Shown: piece by piece, positions 9,089 through 18,170 of the stretch
Layout of the letters: every line of letters begins with the position of its first letter
Position numbering within the stretch: the stretch's first letter is position 1
Source: Paraburkholderia sp.
GTDB lineage: Bacteria > Pseudomonadota > Gammaproteobacteria > Burkholderiales > Burkholderiaceae
DNA length: 64,000 nt
Reading direction: 5' to 3'
Assembly: GCF_028283785.1 (NCBI RefSeq)
Contig: NZ_JAPWKB010000018.1
Span: 434,001-498,000, forward strand
Program-made: the position numbers and the translations under genes
The notes under the pieces: model-generated
Seen by the model: only the letters and a program-made list of their open reading frames with translations
Database searches by the model: none
What the model was told of the DNA's origin: nothing

Positions 9089-9544
9089 TTACAGGATTCC
9101 GATGATTTTCACTTCGAACGCCAGCGCCTGGCCGGCAAGCGGGTGATTGAAATCGAACAGGGCGGAGGTTTCGCCCACTTCTTTCAGCACGCCGGCGTAG
9201 CGGCCGCCGCCCGGCGCGTTGAATTCGACCAGGTCGCCCGGCGAAAAATCCTCGCCGATCATGCTGTTTTCGCGCAGCGTCGCCAGCGACACGCGCTGGA
9301 TCAATTCCGGGTTGCGCGGACCGAAAGCCTGACCTTCCGCTAGCTGAACGGTCGAATGGTGGCCGACCTTCAAACCCAGCAGAATGTCTTCGAGCGGCGG
9401 CGCAAGTTGGCCGGCGCCCAGCAGCAGCGTGGCGGGCTTGTCGTTGAAGGTACTGATGACTTCGGCGCCATCGGCAAGGGAAAGCCGGTAGTGAAGCGTG
9501 ACGTGCGAACCGGATTTCACTTCAGAGATGTCGATGATGCTCAT
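9089..9544 (-). CDS. fkpB: FKBP-type peptidyl-prolyl cis-trans isomerase (SlpA/FkpB type)
   Basis: A 151-residue cytoplasmic FKBP of the SlyD/SlpA group. The N-terminal FKBP strand VTLHYRLSLADGAEV is followed by an inserted IF domain of about 60 residues (AFGPRNPELIQRVSLATL) and closes with DFNHPLAGQALAFEVKIIGI, which is diagnostic. It lacks the His-rich metal-binding tail of SlyD, so SlpA/FkpB is the better match. It catalyses prolyl isomerisation and has chaperone activity. It heads the fkpB-ispH operon, with a possible -10 box (TACAAT read on the minus strand) at 9652-9647. Confidence 0.92.
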   Translation of the reverse strand: MSIIDISEVKSGSHVTLHYRLSLADGAEVISTFNDKPATLLLGAGQLAPPLEDILLGLKVGHHSTVQLAEGQAFGPRNPELIQRVSLATLRENSMIGEDFSPGDLVEFNAPGGGRYAGVLKEVGETSALFDFNHPLAGQALAFEVKIIGIL

Positions 9545-9742
9545 GCGTTACTCGTTCGTTCGGGACGCGCTGCACGCGGGCCACCGGAGCTTGTCGGCGC
9601 CGTTGGCGCGTGTGGCAAACCGTCATGGTGCCAAGCGCAAACGCCTATTGTAAGCCACATATTTGACTGCGGTTCGACGTCCGGCACGAAGCGCTGTCGG
9701 TCGCCGCACCCGCGCGCAGCACCCTTTGCGGAGAATCATGTG

Positions 9743-10588
9743 ATGAACCAGCTTGTCAGCACCCTCCAGAAACCCTTGCCGGACGGGGTGGAGGCGCGTG
9801 AAACCTCGCACCTGCCACATGATGCCGAGGACCTCGACTCATGCGTCGAGTGGGCCGACGCGCCACCTGACGACCTCGTGGCGACAGATTTTTCCATTGC
9901 CGACACCATCTCGCGCAAGCGACAAGGTTGGCCCACCCGCGACATGCCGCGCGAGCGCCTGTTCGACGCCGGGACGGCCGCCCTGTCCGACACGGAAATG
10001 GTCGCGCTGGTGCTCGGCTCGGGCATGGCGGGCCACGATGTGTTCGGCATCGCGCGTTCGTTGCTGCAACGCTTCGGCTCGTTGCGCGCGATGCTCGATG
10101 CGACGCCCGAAGATTTCGCCGGGCTGCGCGGCGTCGGCCCGGCCAAACGTGCGCAATTGCTGGCGATCATCGAAATGGCGCGGCGCGCGCTGGCGGAGAA
10201 AATGCGCGAGCGTCCGCTGATCGATTCACCCGACTCCGTCGAAGATTATCTGCGCCTGCTGATCGGCGCCCGGCCTTACGAGGTGTTCGTTTGCCTGTTC
10301 CTCGACGCGCGGCATCGGCTGATCCGGACCGAGGAGAATTCACGCGGATCGCTGACGCGAATGGCGGTCTATCCGCGAGAAATTGTGCGTCGAACGCTCG
10401 CGGCTAATGCAGCAAGCCTGATCGTGGCGCATAATCACCCCTCCGGTGCCGTCAAACCCAGCGCGAGCGATCGTCAATTGACTCAGGTTTTGCGCGATAC
10501 CCTTGCGCTGATCGATGTCCAGTTGATCGACCATCTGGTAATCGGCGCACACGACACCTACTCTTTCGCGAGGGCCGACTGGTCCTGA
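9743..10588 (+). CDS. radC: RadC family JAB/MPN-domain protein
   Basis: A protein of about 281 residues. Residues ~85-155 form a helix-hairpin-helix-like part (FAGLRGVGPAKRAQLLAI). The C-terminal ~125 residues are an MPN/JAB1 metallo-fold with the JAMM metal site VAHNHPSGAVKPSASD. The family was once thought to act in DNA repair, but its biochemical role is unsettled. The ATG at 9743 has GGAGA eight bases upstream. This start gives an N-terminal extension of about 65 residues, rich in acidic residues and Pro, ahead of the usual RDMPRERL beginning. A GTG near 9881 is an alternative start. Confidence 0.88.
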   Translation: MNQLVSTLQKPLPDGVEARETSHLPHDAEDLDSCVEWADAPPDDLVATDFSIADTISRKRQGWPTRDMPRERLFDAGTAALSDTEMVALVLGSGMAGHDVFGIARSLLQRFGSLRAMLDATPEDFAGLRGVGPAKRAQLLAIIEMARRALAEKMRERPLIDSPDSVEDYLRLLIGARPYEVFVCLFLDARHRLIRTEENSRGSLTRMAVYPREIVRRTLAANAASLIVAHNHPSGAVKPSASDRQLTQVLRDTLALIDVQLIDHLVIGAHDTYSFARADWS

Positions 10589-10670
10589 AAAGTGTTGTCG
10601 CACGGCGCTCCGGCCGTGCCGGCGCGAGTCTCACCGATGTCCGCCAAGGCTCGGCTGTCGCAAATAAGGT

Positions 10671-10700
10671 TTGATTTTTCGGGATTTTCCCTGCTAGAAT
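10671..10700 (+). promoter_or_regulatory. Promoter of rpmB-rpmG
   Basis: -35 TTGATT (10671-10676), an 18-base spacer and -10 TAGAAT (10695-10700). The leader to the rpmB start would be about 147 bases, long enough for structure-based control. Confidence 0.6.
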
Positions 10701-10853
10701 CCTGGTTTGCCTGTTTCCAACCCCTGTTCCGAAGCCACCAAGGCTTTCCGGAAAAGTAGCGGTTCAATGCACTAACCCGCATTCGTACCAGCCTCTTCTC
10801 CGGGATACTTTCACGGCGTTCGAACTCAGAATTAGCGTATTAGGAGTGCTCTC

Positions 10854-11087
10854 ATGGCACGCGTATGCCAAGTAACTGGGAAAGCGCCGATGAGCGGCAA
10901 CAACGTTTCCCACGCGAACAACAAGACCAAGCGTCGTTTTCTTCCGAACCTGCAGAATCGCCGGTTCTGGGTCGAAAGCGAAAACCGTTGGGTGCGTCTG
11001 CGCGTCTCGAACGCCGGTCTGCGCCTGATTGACAAGAACGGTATCGACACCGTGCTCGCGGATCTGCGCGCACGCGGCGAAGCCTAA
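10854..11087 (+). CDS. rpmB: 50S ribosomal protein L28
   Basis: A 77-residue basic ribosomal protein starting MARVCQVTGKAPMSGNNVSHANNKTKRRF, the standard proteobacterial L28 N-terminus. It ends with the DKNGIDTVLADLRARG helix. TAGGAG lies upstream of the ATG. The single N-terminal Cys is normal; the four-Cys zinc form is not used. It is co-transcribed with rpmG, ten bases downstream, as in most bacteria. Confidence 0.98.
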   Translation: MARVCQVTGKAPMSGNNVSHANNKTKRRFLPNLQNRRFWVESENRWVRLRVSNAGLRLIDKNGIDTVLADLRARGEA

Positions 11088-11097
11088 GGAGTAAATC

Positions 11098-11265
11098 ATG
11101 GCAAAAGGCGCACGCGACAAGATCAAGCTGGAATCGACCGCAGGTACGGGTCACTTCTACACCACCACGAAGAACAAGCGCAACATGCCGGAAAAGATGG
11201 CGATCATGAAGTTCGATCCCGTCGTCCGTAAGCACGTTGAGTACAAAGAAACCAAGATCAAGTAA
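11098..11265 (+). CDS. rpmG: 50S ribosomal protein L33
   Basis: A 55-residue ORF, MAKGARDKIKLESTAGTGHF and so on, ending YKETKIK. It matches the zinc-independent (C-) form of L33, which lacks the CxxC pairs. AAGGAG lies seven bases upstream of the ATG. It is the second gene of the rpmB-rpmG operon and is followed at once by a strong terminator. Confidence 0.97.
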   Translation: MAKGARDKIKLESTAGTGHFYTTTKNKRNMPEKMAIMKFDPVVRKHVEYKETKIK

Positions 11266-11291
11266 GCTCGGTTTCCGCGTCAGTTCGACGC

Positions 11292-11321
11292 AAAAAGCCC
11301 CGCACTCGTGCGGGGCTTTTT
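11292..11321 (+). terminator. Terminator after rpmG
   Basis: AAAAAGCCCCGCA pairs with TGCGGGGCTTTTT around the loop CTCG. Confidence 0.93.
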
Positions 11322-11487
11322 GCTTTGCGCGAGCGATTCTTGCGAGAAACATTCACGCCTATTCCATTTGGCCAGCTTTCCGTTGCGAGCGCGCGCGCGT
11401 ATCCTTTCCCGTTCATTGCTAACTTGTTTGCGGTAATGCGCACCACGTTGCGCACCGACGGCAAAACGAACGACGGAGATGCGGCAG

Positions 11488-13086
11488 ATGAATTTCGATG
11501 TGGCGATTGTCGGCAGCGGCCTTGCGGGCTTGAGCGTTGCGCTGAATCTCGCGGAAACGCGTCGCGTGGCGGTGATCGCAAAGCGCTCGATGACCGATGG
11601 CGCGAGCGACTGGGCCCAAGGCGGCATCGCGGCCGTTCTCGACTCCGCGGACAGCATCGAGAATCACGTGCGGGACACACTCGTAGCCGGCGGCGGCTTG
11701 TGTGACGAGGCGGCAACGCGCTACATCGTCGAACACGGGCGCGCGGCCATTCAGTGGCTGATCGACCAGGACGTGCCGTTCACGCGCGACAACGCAGCGG
11801 AACTCGGTTTTCACCTGACGCGCGAAGGCGGCCACAGCCATCGGCGGATCATTCACGCGGCCGACGCGACCGGCCACGCCGTCGTCGCGACCTTGTCCGA
11901 GCGCGTTCGCCGTCATCCGAATATCACGCTGCTCGAAAATCATTGCGCGATCGACCTGATTACGTCCGACCGGCTCGGCCTGCCCGGTCGCCGTTGTCAC
12001 GGCCTGTACGCGCTCGACATCGAAACCGGCCGCACCGTGACCATCGAAGCTGCGCACACGGTGCTCGCCACCGGTGGCGCGGGCAAGGTCTACCTCTACA
12101 CGACCAACCCCGACACCGCCACCGGCGACGGCATTGCGATGGCGTGGCGCGCCGGCTGCCGCGTGTCGAACATGGAATTTATCCAGTTCCATCCAACCTG
12201 CCTGTTCCACCCGTACGCCAAGTCGTTCCTGATTTCGGAAGCGGTGCGCGGCGAAGGCGGCATCCTCAAACTCCCGGACGGCACGCGCTTCATGCCGGAT
12301 CACGACGAACGCGCGGAGCTCGCGCCGCGCGACGTGGTCGCGCGCGCGATCGATTTCGAGATCAAGAAGCGCGGGATCGACTGCGTGTATCTCGACATCA
12401 GCCATCAACCGGCCGAATTTCTGCAAGAGCATTTCCCGACGATCCTCGCTCGCTGCAAGGAATTCGGCATCGACATCACGAAAGAGCCGATTCCGGTCGT
12501 GCCGGCCGCACACTACACCTGCGGCGGCGTTGTGACGGACCTGGCCGGACGCACCGATCTCGCGGGGCTCTACGCCGTCGGCGAAACCTCCTGCACCGGT
12601 CTGCACGGCGCGAACCGGCTGGCAAGCAACTCGTTGCTCGAATGCATCGTGATCGGGCGGTCGGCTGCGGCAGCCATCGAAGAGGAAGGATTCGGCGCGG
12701 CAGTTCATGCGCCGTTGCCCGACTGGGACGAAAGCCGCGTATCGGACCCGGACGAGGAAGTGGTGGTCGCGCACAACTGGGACGAGCTGCGCCGGCTGAT
12801 GTGGAATTACGTCGGCATCGTGCGAACCGACAAGCGGCTCGCGCGCGCGAAGCATCGACTGTCCCTGCTTCGCGACGAGATCCACGAGTACTACGCGAAC
12901 TTCAAGGTCAGCCGTGACTTGCTGGAACTGCGTAACCTCGTCGACGTCGCGTCGTTGATAGTCGATAGCGCGCGCTCACGTCGCGAAAGCCGGGGGCTGC
13001 ATTTCAGCCGGGACTGGCCGGCCGCGCTGCCCAAAGCCCTGCCGACGGTGTTGTCGCCGGAAAACGTACGGAACCGTAACGTCTAA
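11488..13086 (+). CDS. nadB: L-aspartate oxidase
   Basis: A 532-residue flavoprotein that oxidises L-aspartate to iminoaspartate, the first step of de novo NAD synthesis. The N-terminal FAD-binding motif is VAIVGSGLAGLSVALNLAE. ASDWAQGGIAAV and the active-site region HREGGHSHRRI-type sequence near residue 115 match NadB and succinate dehydrogenase flavoproteins. HYTCGGVVTD and GETSCTGLHGANRLASNSLLE are diagnostic for NadB. I chose ATG 11488 because GGAG is nine bases upstream; an ATG three codons earlier overlaps that site. It is convergent with nadC and nadA, which carry out the next two steps. Confidence 0.96.
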   Translation: MNFDVAIVGSGLAGLSVALNLAETRRVAVIAKRSMTDGASDWAQGGIAAVLDSADSIENHVRDTLVAGGGLCDEAATRYIVEHGRAAIQWLIDQDVPFTRDNAAELGFHLTREGGHSHRRIIHAADATGHAVVATLSERVRRHPNITLLENHCAIDLITSDRLGLPGRRCHGLYALDIETGRTVTIEAAHTVLATGGAGKVYLYTTNPDTATGDGIAMAWRAGCRVSNMEFIQFHPTCLFHPYAKSFLISEAVRGEGGILKLPDGTRFMPDHDERAELAPRDVVARAIDFEIKKRGIDCVYLDISHQPAEFLQEHFPTILARCKEFGIDITKEPIPVVPAAHYTCGGVVTDLAGRTDLAGLYAVGETSCTGLHGANRLASNSLLECIVIGRSAAAAIEEEGFGAAVHAPLPDWDESRVSDPDEEVVVAHNWDELRRLMWNYVGIVRTDKRLARAKHRLSLLRDEIHEYYANFKVSRDLLELRNLVDVASLIVDSARSRRESRGLHFSRDWPAALPKALPTVLSPENVRNRNV

Positions 13087-13117
13087 CCACGCAACACTGA
13101 CCGCGCGTTCGGCGCAA

Positions 13118-13151
13118 TAAAAAACGGCCACAGAAGTGGCCGTTCTTTTTT
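13118..13151. terminator. Bidirectional terminator between nadB and nadC
   Basis: AAAAACGGCCAC pairs with GTGGCCGTTCTTTTTT around AGAA. It has A and T tracts on both sides and serves both convergent NAD synthesis units. Confidence 0.9.
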
Positions 13152-13171
13152 GCCCACAATACCCGCCGTGA

Positions 13172-14071
13172 TCAAACGAAACGCATCGAATAGTCGGTCG
13201 CCCGCACGTCTTTGGTCAGCGCGCCGATCGACACTCGATCCACACCCGTTTCGGCGATCGTCCGGACCGTGTCGAAATTGACGCCGCCGGACACTTCCAG
13301 CACCGCGCGACCTGCCGTGATCCGGACCGCCTCGCGCATCGCGTCGAACGAGAAATTGTCCAGCAGAACGGATTGCGCCCGATGTGCGAGCGCAATTTCG
13401 AGCTGGGCAAGCGTCTCGACTTCGATCTGGATCGACACGCCCGCGTCGAGCGCGAGCGCCGCGTCCATCGCCGCGCCGACGCCGCCTGCGGCAGCAATGT
13501 GGTTTTCCTTGATCAGAATGCCGTCATACAGCGCAAGCCGCTGATTCGCGCCGCCGCCGACGCGAACCGCGTATTTTTGCGCGAGACGCAAGCCAGGCAA
13601 GGTTTTGCGGGTATCGAGCACGCGCGTTTGCGTGTGTGCGATCGCATCGACATAACGCCGCGTGGCACTCGCAACGCCTGACAGCAGTTGCAGAAAATTC
13701 AGGCCGTTGCGCTCGGCCGTCAGCAGCGAACGCGCCGCGCCGCGCAACTCGCAGACGGTCGAATTCGCCGTCATCCGGTCGCCTTCGCGATAGCGCCAGT
13801 TCACGCTGATGGCCGGGTCGACGCGCCGCATCACTTCGTTGAACCACGGCACGCCGCACAACACCGCATCTTCGCGGACGATGATTCGCGCGTCGCGCGC
13901 ATCGTCGGCTGGTACCAGAAGGCCGGTCAGATCGCCGCTGCCGACGTCTTCATCGAGCGCATCCGCGACATTGCGGGCGAGTGCCGCACCGAACGCGTCG
14001 CCGTATTGCGCGCGAATTTCGCCGAACAACGGTGACACCGCACCGTCCAGATTGACTTCCGCTGAACTCAT
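13172..14071 (-). CDS. nadC: Nicotinate-nucleotide diphosphorylase (quinolinate phosphoribosyltransferase)
   Basis: A 299-residue enzyme that converts quinolinate and PRPP to nicotinate mononucleotide with loss of CO2. Signature segments are DVGSGDLTG, AERNGLNFLQLLSGVAS, TRKTLPGLRLAQKYAVRVGGGANQR (substrate binding) and ILIKENHI (active-site Lys and Glu). The C-terminal barrel part reads EVSGGVNFDTVRTIAETGVDRVSIGALT. Its ATG overlaps the nadA stop by one base (TAATG), so it is translationally coupled to nadA. Confidence 0.96.
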   Translation of the reverse strand: MSSAEVNLDGAVSPLFGEIRAQYGDAFGAALARNVADALDEDVGSGDLTGLLVPADDARDARIIVREDAVLCGVPWFNEVMRRVDPAISVNWRYREGDRMTANSTVCELRGAARSLLTAERNGLNFLQLLSGVASATRRYVDAIAHTQTRVLDTRKTLPGLRLAQKYAVRVGGGANQRLALYDGILIKENHIAAAGGVGAAMDAALALDAGVSIQIEVETLAQLEIALAHRAQSVLLDNFSFDAMREAVRITAGRAVLEVSGGVNFDTVRTIAETGVDRVSIGALTKDVRATDYSMRFV

Positions 14072-15210
14072 TACGCCGGCCCCACATTTGCGAATAACGC
14101 GTTGTCGTTCGCGAAATCACCGCTTGTCTGCACGCGCTTCTTTTGACGCGCGGCGAAATCGAGCATGCGATCGATCGGCAACCGTGCTCGCTCGCCGATC
14201 GCGCGATCCACGAAAATTTCGTTGTGACCGCGCTCCAGCACATCGGCGAGGTTCGTGAGGCCGTTCATCGCCATCCACGGACAGTGCGCGCAACTTTTGC
14301 ACGTGGCGCTATTGCCCGCGGTTGGCGCGGCGATGAAGGTCTTGTTGGGCGCGGCGATGCGCATCTTGTACAGAATGCCCAGGTCGGTCGCGACGATGAA
14401 ATGCGTTGCATCGAGACGCTGTGCGGCGTCGATCAACTGGGTCGTCGAACCGACCACGTCGGCCTGCGCCACGACGCCTGCCGGCGATTCAGGATGCACG
14501 AGCACCTTCGCGCCCGAATACTCGGCGCGCAGCAAATCGAGCTCGATGCCTTTGAACTCGTCGTGGACGAGGCAGGAGCCTTGCCACATCAGCATGTCCG
14601 CACCGGTCTTTTCCTGGATGTAACCACCAAGATGCCGATCCGGCGCCCACAGGATTTTCTCTCCGCGCGCGTGCAGATCGGCGACGATATCCAGCCCGAT
14701 CGACGACGTCACCATCCAGTCGGCCCGCGCCTTCACAGCCGCGCTGGTGTTCGCGTAGACCACGACCGTGCGATCCGGATGCGCGTCACAGAAAGCGGAA
14801 AACTCATCGACCGGACAACCCAGGTCCAGCGAGCAGGTGGCATCCAGATCGGGCATCAAAATGCGCTTGTCCGGACTCAGAATCTTCGCGGTTTCGCCCA
14901 TGAACCGGACGCCGGCAACCACGAGCGTTTGCGCAGCGTGATCGCGGCCAAAGCGGGCCATTTCCAGCGAGTCTGCGACGCAACCGCCGGTCTCGTCGGC
15001 CAGCTCCTGAAGCTCCGGATCGACATAATAGTGCGCGACCAGCACCGCCCTTTCACGCTCGAGGAGCGCGCGGATTCGTGCTTTCAACGCGAGTTTTTCA
15101 GCCGCCGACGGCGTGTCCGGCACCTTCGCCCACGCCTGGCCGATCCCACAGGTTACGCCTTGCGCTTGCGGCCGGTCGTATTCGACGCTCCTGATCGCCT
15201 GCTGAATCAT
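14071..15210 (-). CDS. nadA: Quinolinate synthase
   Basis: A 379-residue 4Fe-4S enzyme that condenses iminoaspartate (from NadB) with dihydroxyacetone phosphate to quinolinate. Motifs include VLVAHYYVDPELQELADETGGCVADSLEMARFG, FMGETAKILSPDKRILMPD and AGNSATCKSCAHCPWMAMN, the last near the C-terminus holding a CxxCxxC cysteine group. I set the start at the ATG at 15210, which has a strong GAGGAG seven bases upstream and gives MIQQAIRSVEYD. Upstream in-frame codons lack this signal. It forms an operon with nadC. Confidence 0.96.
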   Translation of the reverse strand: MIQQAIRSVEYDRPQAQGVTCGIGQAWAKVPDTPSAAEKLALKARIRALLERERAVLVAHYYVDPELQELADETGGCVADSLEMARFGRDHAAQTLVVAGVRFMGETAKILSPDKRILMPDLDATCSLDLGCPVDEFSAFCDAHPDRTVVVYANTSAAVKARADWMVTSSIGLDIVADLHARGEKILWAPDRHLGGYIQEKTGADMLMWQGSCLVHDEFKGIELDLLRAEYSGAKVLVHPESPAGVVAQADVVGSTTQLIDAAQRLDATHFIVATDLGILYKMRIAAPNKTFIAAPTAGNSATCKSCAHCPWMAMNGLTNLADVLERGHNEIFVDRAIGERARLPIDRMLDFAARQKKRVQTSGDFANDNALFANVGPA

Positions 15211-15256
15211 AATCTCCTCTGCCCTGCTGATTTGCCGCCTACGTTTTCGGCAGCCC

Positions 15257-15288
15257 AAAAAGCAAAACCCCGCCAACGCGGGGTTTTG
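15257..15288 (-). terminator. Terminator after the desaturase gene
   Basis: CAAAACCCCGC (15263-15273) pairs with GCGGGGTTTTG (15278-15288). On the minus strand it is followed by a T-rich tract. Confidence 0.85.
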
Positions 15289-15319
15289 TGACGTGCCGAA
15301 ATCTTAACGGATTTCGTAC

Positions 15320-16516
15320 TCAGGCATAACGACGCAGACGCATCGCAAATTCCTGCAAAGCCTTGATGCCGCTTTCTTCAGCGCGATGGCACCAGTCTTG
15401 AAGCTGAACCAGCAACTGTTCGCGCGATGCGTTCGAGCGTTCCCACATCGCAGACAACTCGCGGCGCAGTTCGATGTATGTAGCGAGCTTCTGGCTGTCA
15501 GCGAAGATTTGCGGCAACTGACGTTTCTGCGGCTCGTCGAGGCCTGCCTCTTCCTTGTGGAACCAGCTACGCGCACCACGCATCACCTGATACTTTTCAC
15601 GTGCGCCTACTTCCTTCAGATGCGCGAGTTCCTGACGATATGCGCGCTTCAGTGCCTTGCCGTAACGCGCCATCACTTCATAGCGGTTGGCCAGCACGGC
15701 TTGCAGCGTGTCCTGATCGAGCACCAGCTTGCTGGTGGACAGACGCGGCGTGGGCGCAACCTTCTTGACCTTGGCAAGACGGAATGCCGACATGATGCGG
15801 ATATACATCCAGCCGATATCGAACTCGTACCACTTGTTCGACAGCTTCGCCGACGTCGCGTACGTGTGGTGATTGTTGTGCAGTTCTTCGCCGCCGATGA
15901 TGATGCCCCACGGCAGCAGGTTCGTGCTCGCATCCGACGAATTGAAGTTGCGATAGCCCCAGAAGTGCGCGAGACCGTTGACAACGCCAGCCGCCCAGAA
16001 CGGGATCCACACCATCTGGATCGCCCAGACCGTCAGACCGACGATGCCGAACAACGCCACGTTCATGACCATCATCAGGCTGATGCCGAGGATCGGGTAC
16101 TTGGTGTAGACGTTGCGTTCCATCCAGTCGTTCGGCGTGCCGTGACTGAACTTGCGCATCGTTTCTTCGTTTTTCGCTTCAGCGCGATAGAGTTCGGCAC
16201 CTTCGAGCAGAACCTTCATCAGACCGCGCGTTTGCGGGCTGTGCGGATCTTCTTCGGTTTCGCACTTGGCGTGGTGCTTACGGTGGATCGCCGCCCACTG
16301 GCCAGTCAGCATGCCGGTGGTCATCCACAGCCAGAACCGGAAAAAATGACTCGCAATAGGATGCAACTCCAGCGCGCGATGCGCCTGGCAGCGGTGCAGA
16401 TACACGGTCACACCAATAATGGTGATGTGCGTAACGACCAGCGTGTAGAGCACGAGTTGCAACCAGGAGAAGCGCAGCAGGCCGTGGGCAAGGAAATCAA
16501 GCAGGGAATTCAACAA
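15320..16516 (-). CDS. Membrane fatty-acid (acyl) desaturase with C-terminal extension
   Basis: A 398-residue integral-membrane di-iron desaturase. Three histidine boxes are visible: HRCQAH (~41), HRKHH (~78) and HNNHH (~220), separated by hydrophobic segments. This is the delta-9 acyl-lipid or acyl-CoA desaturase pattern. It would introduce a double bond into membrane fatty acids. The last ~140 residues go beyond the catalytic fold; the end (LQDWCHRAEESGIKALQEF, then AMRLRRYA) resembles the C-terminus of ISL3-type transposases, as I recall for other proteobacterial desaturases. The only plausible start is TTG (16516, or the next codon), with a weak AGG upstream. Confidence 0.88.
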   Translation of the reverse strand: MLNSLLDFLAHGLLRFSWLQLVLYTLVVTHITIIGVTVYLHRCQAHRALELHPIASHFFRFWLWMTTGMLTGQWAAIHRKHHAKCETEEDPHSPQTRGLMKVLLEGAELYRAEAKNEETMRKFSHGTPNDWMERNVYTKYPILGISLMMVMNVALFGIVGLTVWAIQMVWIPFWAAGVVNGLAHFWGYRNFNSSDASTNLLPWGIIIGGEELHNNHHTYATSAKLSNKWYEFDIGWMYIRIMSAFRLAKVKKVAPTPRLSTSKLVLDQDTLQAVLANRYEVMARYGKALKRAYRQELAHLKEVGAREKYQVMRGARSWFHKEEAGLDEPQKRQLPQIFADSQKLATYIELRRELSAMWERSNASREQLLVQLQDWCHRAEESGIKALQEFAMRLRRYA

Positions 16517-16741
16517 AGTTGTTTACCTGAGTAACGAGAGACGGGATTGCCAAGACAATCGCCCGGAAAAGGGCCAATGTCAAGAAAGTGAAAGCGAACA
16601 GCGAGATTGGACGATATTCTACTTCAAGCGTTCCAAGTGTTTGTAACAATTGAAGATTTTTTGTTAAGGGACAAAGCTCGACCGTCGCTGGAGGGGCATC
16701 CGGACGACATTTTGCGGTCGTCCGGATGTTGCGAATGTGCG

Positions 16742-18097
16742 TCAGGCGCCGCTCGCAGGCAGATCCGATGGCGTTTCGGGATTTATTACCGCTTGCGACA
16801 GCATGTCGCCGGCCGGACCGACGATTCTCACTTCGCGTTGCGCAAACGGGATCGAAATACCGTGCTCGGAGAACAGCCGCCACACGTTTCGGTTCACATT
16901 CGATCGCACTCCCGACGTTCCGGTTGCCGCGTCCTCGATCCAGAAACCGAGTTCGAGATTGATACCGTCGCTGCCGAAGCTCACCAGATATGGGGTCGGT
17001 GACGGATCCTGCAAGACCCGCGGCACGTCGTCGGCGGCTTGCTTGAGCAGCGTCATCGCGTGCTCGACGTCGGACGTGTACGCAACCTGCACCGCCACCT
17101 TCGCATAACCGCGCGTCAGGTACGACGACTGGTTCTGCACGACATCGGTGATCAGCTTTTCGTTCGGCACCAGCGTTTCGATACCGTCCAGACCCCGCAC
17201 CACCGTGTAACGGGTGCGGATCTGCGTGACCCGGCCTTGCAGACCGCTGACGTTGATCGTGTCGCCAATCCGCAACGAGCGGTCGATCAGGATGATGAAA
17301 CCCGACACGTAGTTGCTCGCGATCTTCTGCAAGCCGAAACCGAGGCCGACGCCCAGCGCACCGCCGAACACGCCCAGCACCGTAATGTCGATCCCGACCA
17401 GCGACAGGCTGATCAGAATGGCCGCCATCATGAACAGCGCACGTCCGACGCGCGCCACCACGACCTTGAGGTTGGCATCGAGCGTCCGCGCGCGCATCAG
17501 GCGCTCTTCGAACGTCGAGCCGAGCCACATCGCGACGATCATCGTGATCGCGACCCACAACAGACCCGTGGTCAGCGACAGCAGGGTCATATGCGCGTTG
17601 GCGATCCGGAACTTGACGCTCGCCATCCAGCCGAGCACGTCGTCCTGAATGCCCATCACGGTCAGCACCATGGCGATCCAGACGACCACCGTGACGATCC
17701 GCTCGATCAGTAACAGCCACGCGTGGGTCTCGCCGTTGCCGCTGAACACGCGTCGCGCGAGGAAAAAGACGATGTAGATCAGCCCGATACCGAGCAACGG
17801 CACCAGCGCCAGATCGAGCAGCGATGTATGGATGAACTGTCCGGCGATCGACGCGGCCAGCCACATCAGCGCGCCGCCGAGCAGCGGGAAAAACGCGCGG
17901 TTCAGGCTTTCGGCGCCGAACGGCAAGCTTTGATGGCGAGCCTGACGGCGCGCGTCGAGGGTGCGCCGCAAGAGCCGCGACAGGTACCAGGCAAGCGCGA
18001 GCGTGCCGACCAGCACGCCGGCCTGCCACAGAAGGACAGGCTCACCGAAGTCGCGGACGACGTCGGCGAACATGTGAGAAAAGACGCGTGGTTGCAT
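16742..18097 (-). CDS. MscS family mechanosensitive channel
   Basis: A protein of about 451 residues with five or six predicted transmembrane segments before the MscS core. The pore helix is GVFGGALGVGLGFGLQKIASNYVSGFIIL, a Gly/Ala-rich TM3 like MscS. The beta domain then reads IDRSLRIGDTINVSGLQGRVTQIRTRYTVVRGLDGIETLVPNEKL. These channels release solutes on hypo-osmotic shock. The N-terminal part is longer than E. coli MscS. The start is taken at ATG 18097; a TTG four codons upstream (18109) is possible. It lies downstream of rsmB on the same strand, with a terminator between them. Confidence 0.9.
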   Translation of the reverse strand: MQPRVFSHMFADVVRDFGEPVLLWQAGVLVGTLALAWYLSRLLRRTLDARRQARHQSLPFGAESLNRAFFPLLGGALMWLAASIAGQFIHTSLLDLALVPLLGIGLIYIVFFLARRVFSGNGETHAWLLLIERIVTVVVWIAMVLTVMGIQDDVLGWMASVKFRIANAHMTLLSLTTGLLWVAITMIVAMWLGSTFEERLMRARTLDANLKVVVARVGRALFMMAAILISLSLVGIDITVLGVFGGALGVGLGFGLQKIASNYVSGFIILIDRSLRIGDTINVSGLQGRVTQIRTRYTVVRGLDGIETLVPNEKLITDVVQNQSSYLTRGYAKVAVQVAYTSDVEHAMTLLKQAADDVPRVLQDPSPTPYLVSFGSDGINLELGFWIEDAATGTSGVRSNVNRNVWRLFSEHGISIPFAQREVRIVGPAGDMLSQAVINPETPSDLPASGA

Positions 18098-18112
18098 GGT
18101 GATGACCAAAAA

Positions 18113-18163
18113 GCGACGGGCCGGTCGCGCGCTGCTTCACACAACGCACGACCGGCCCGTCGC
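18113..18163 (-). terminator. Terminator between rsmB-like gene and mscS-like gene
   Basis: A perfect 15-bp stem (18113-18127 with 18149-18163) encloses a 21-base loop. On the minus strand it is followed by five T. It begins eight bases after the rsmB-like stop and ends 16 bases before the channel ATG. Confidence 0.8.
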
Positions 18164-18170
18164 GTCCGCC

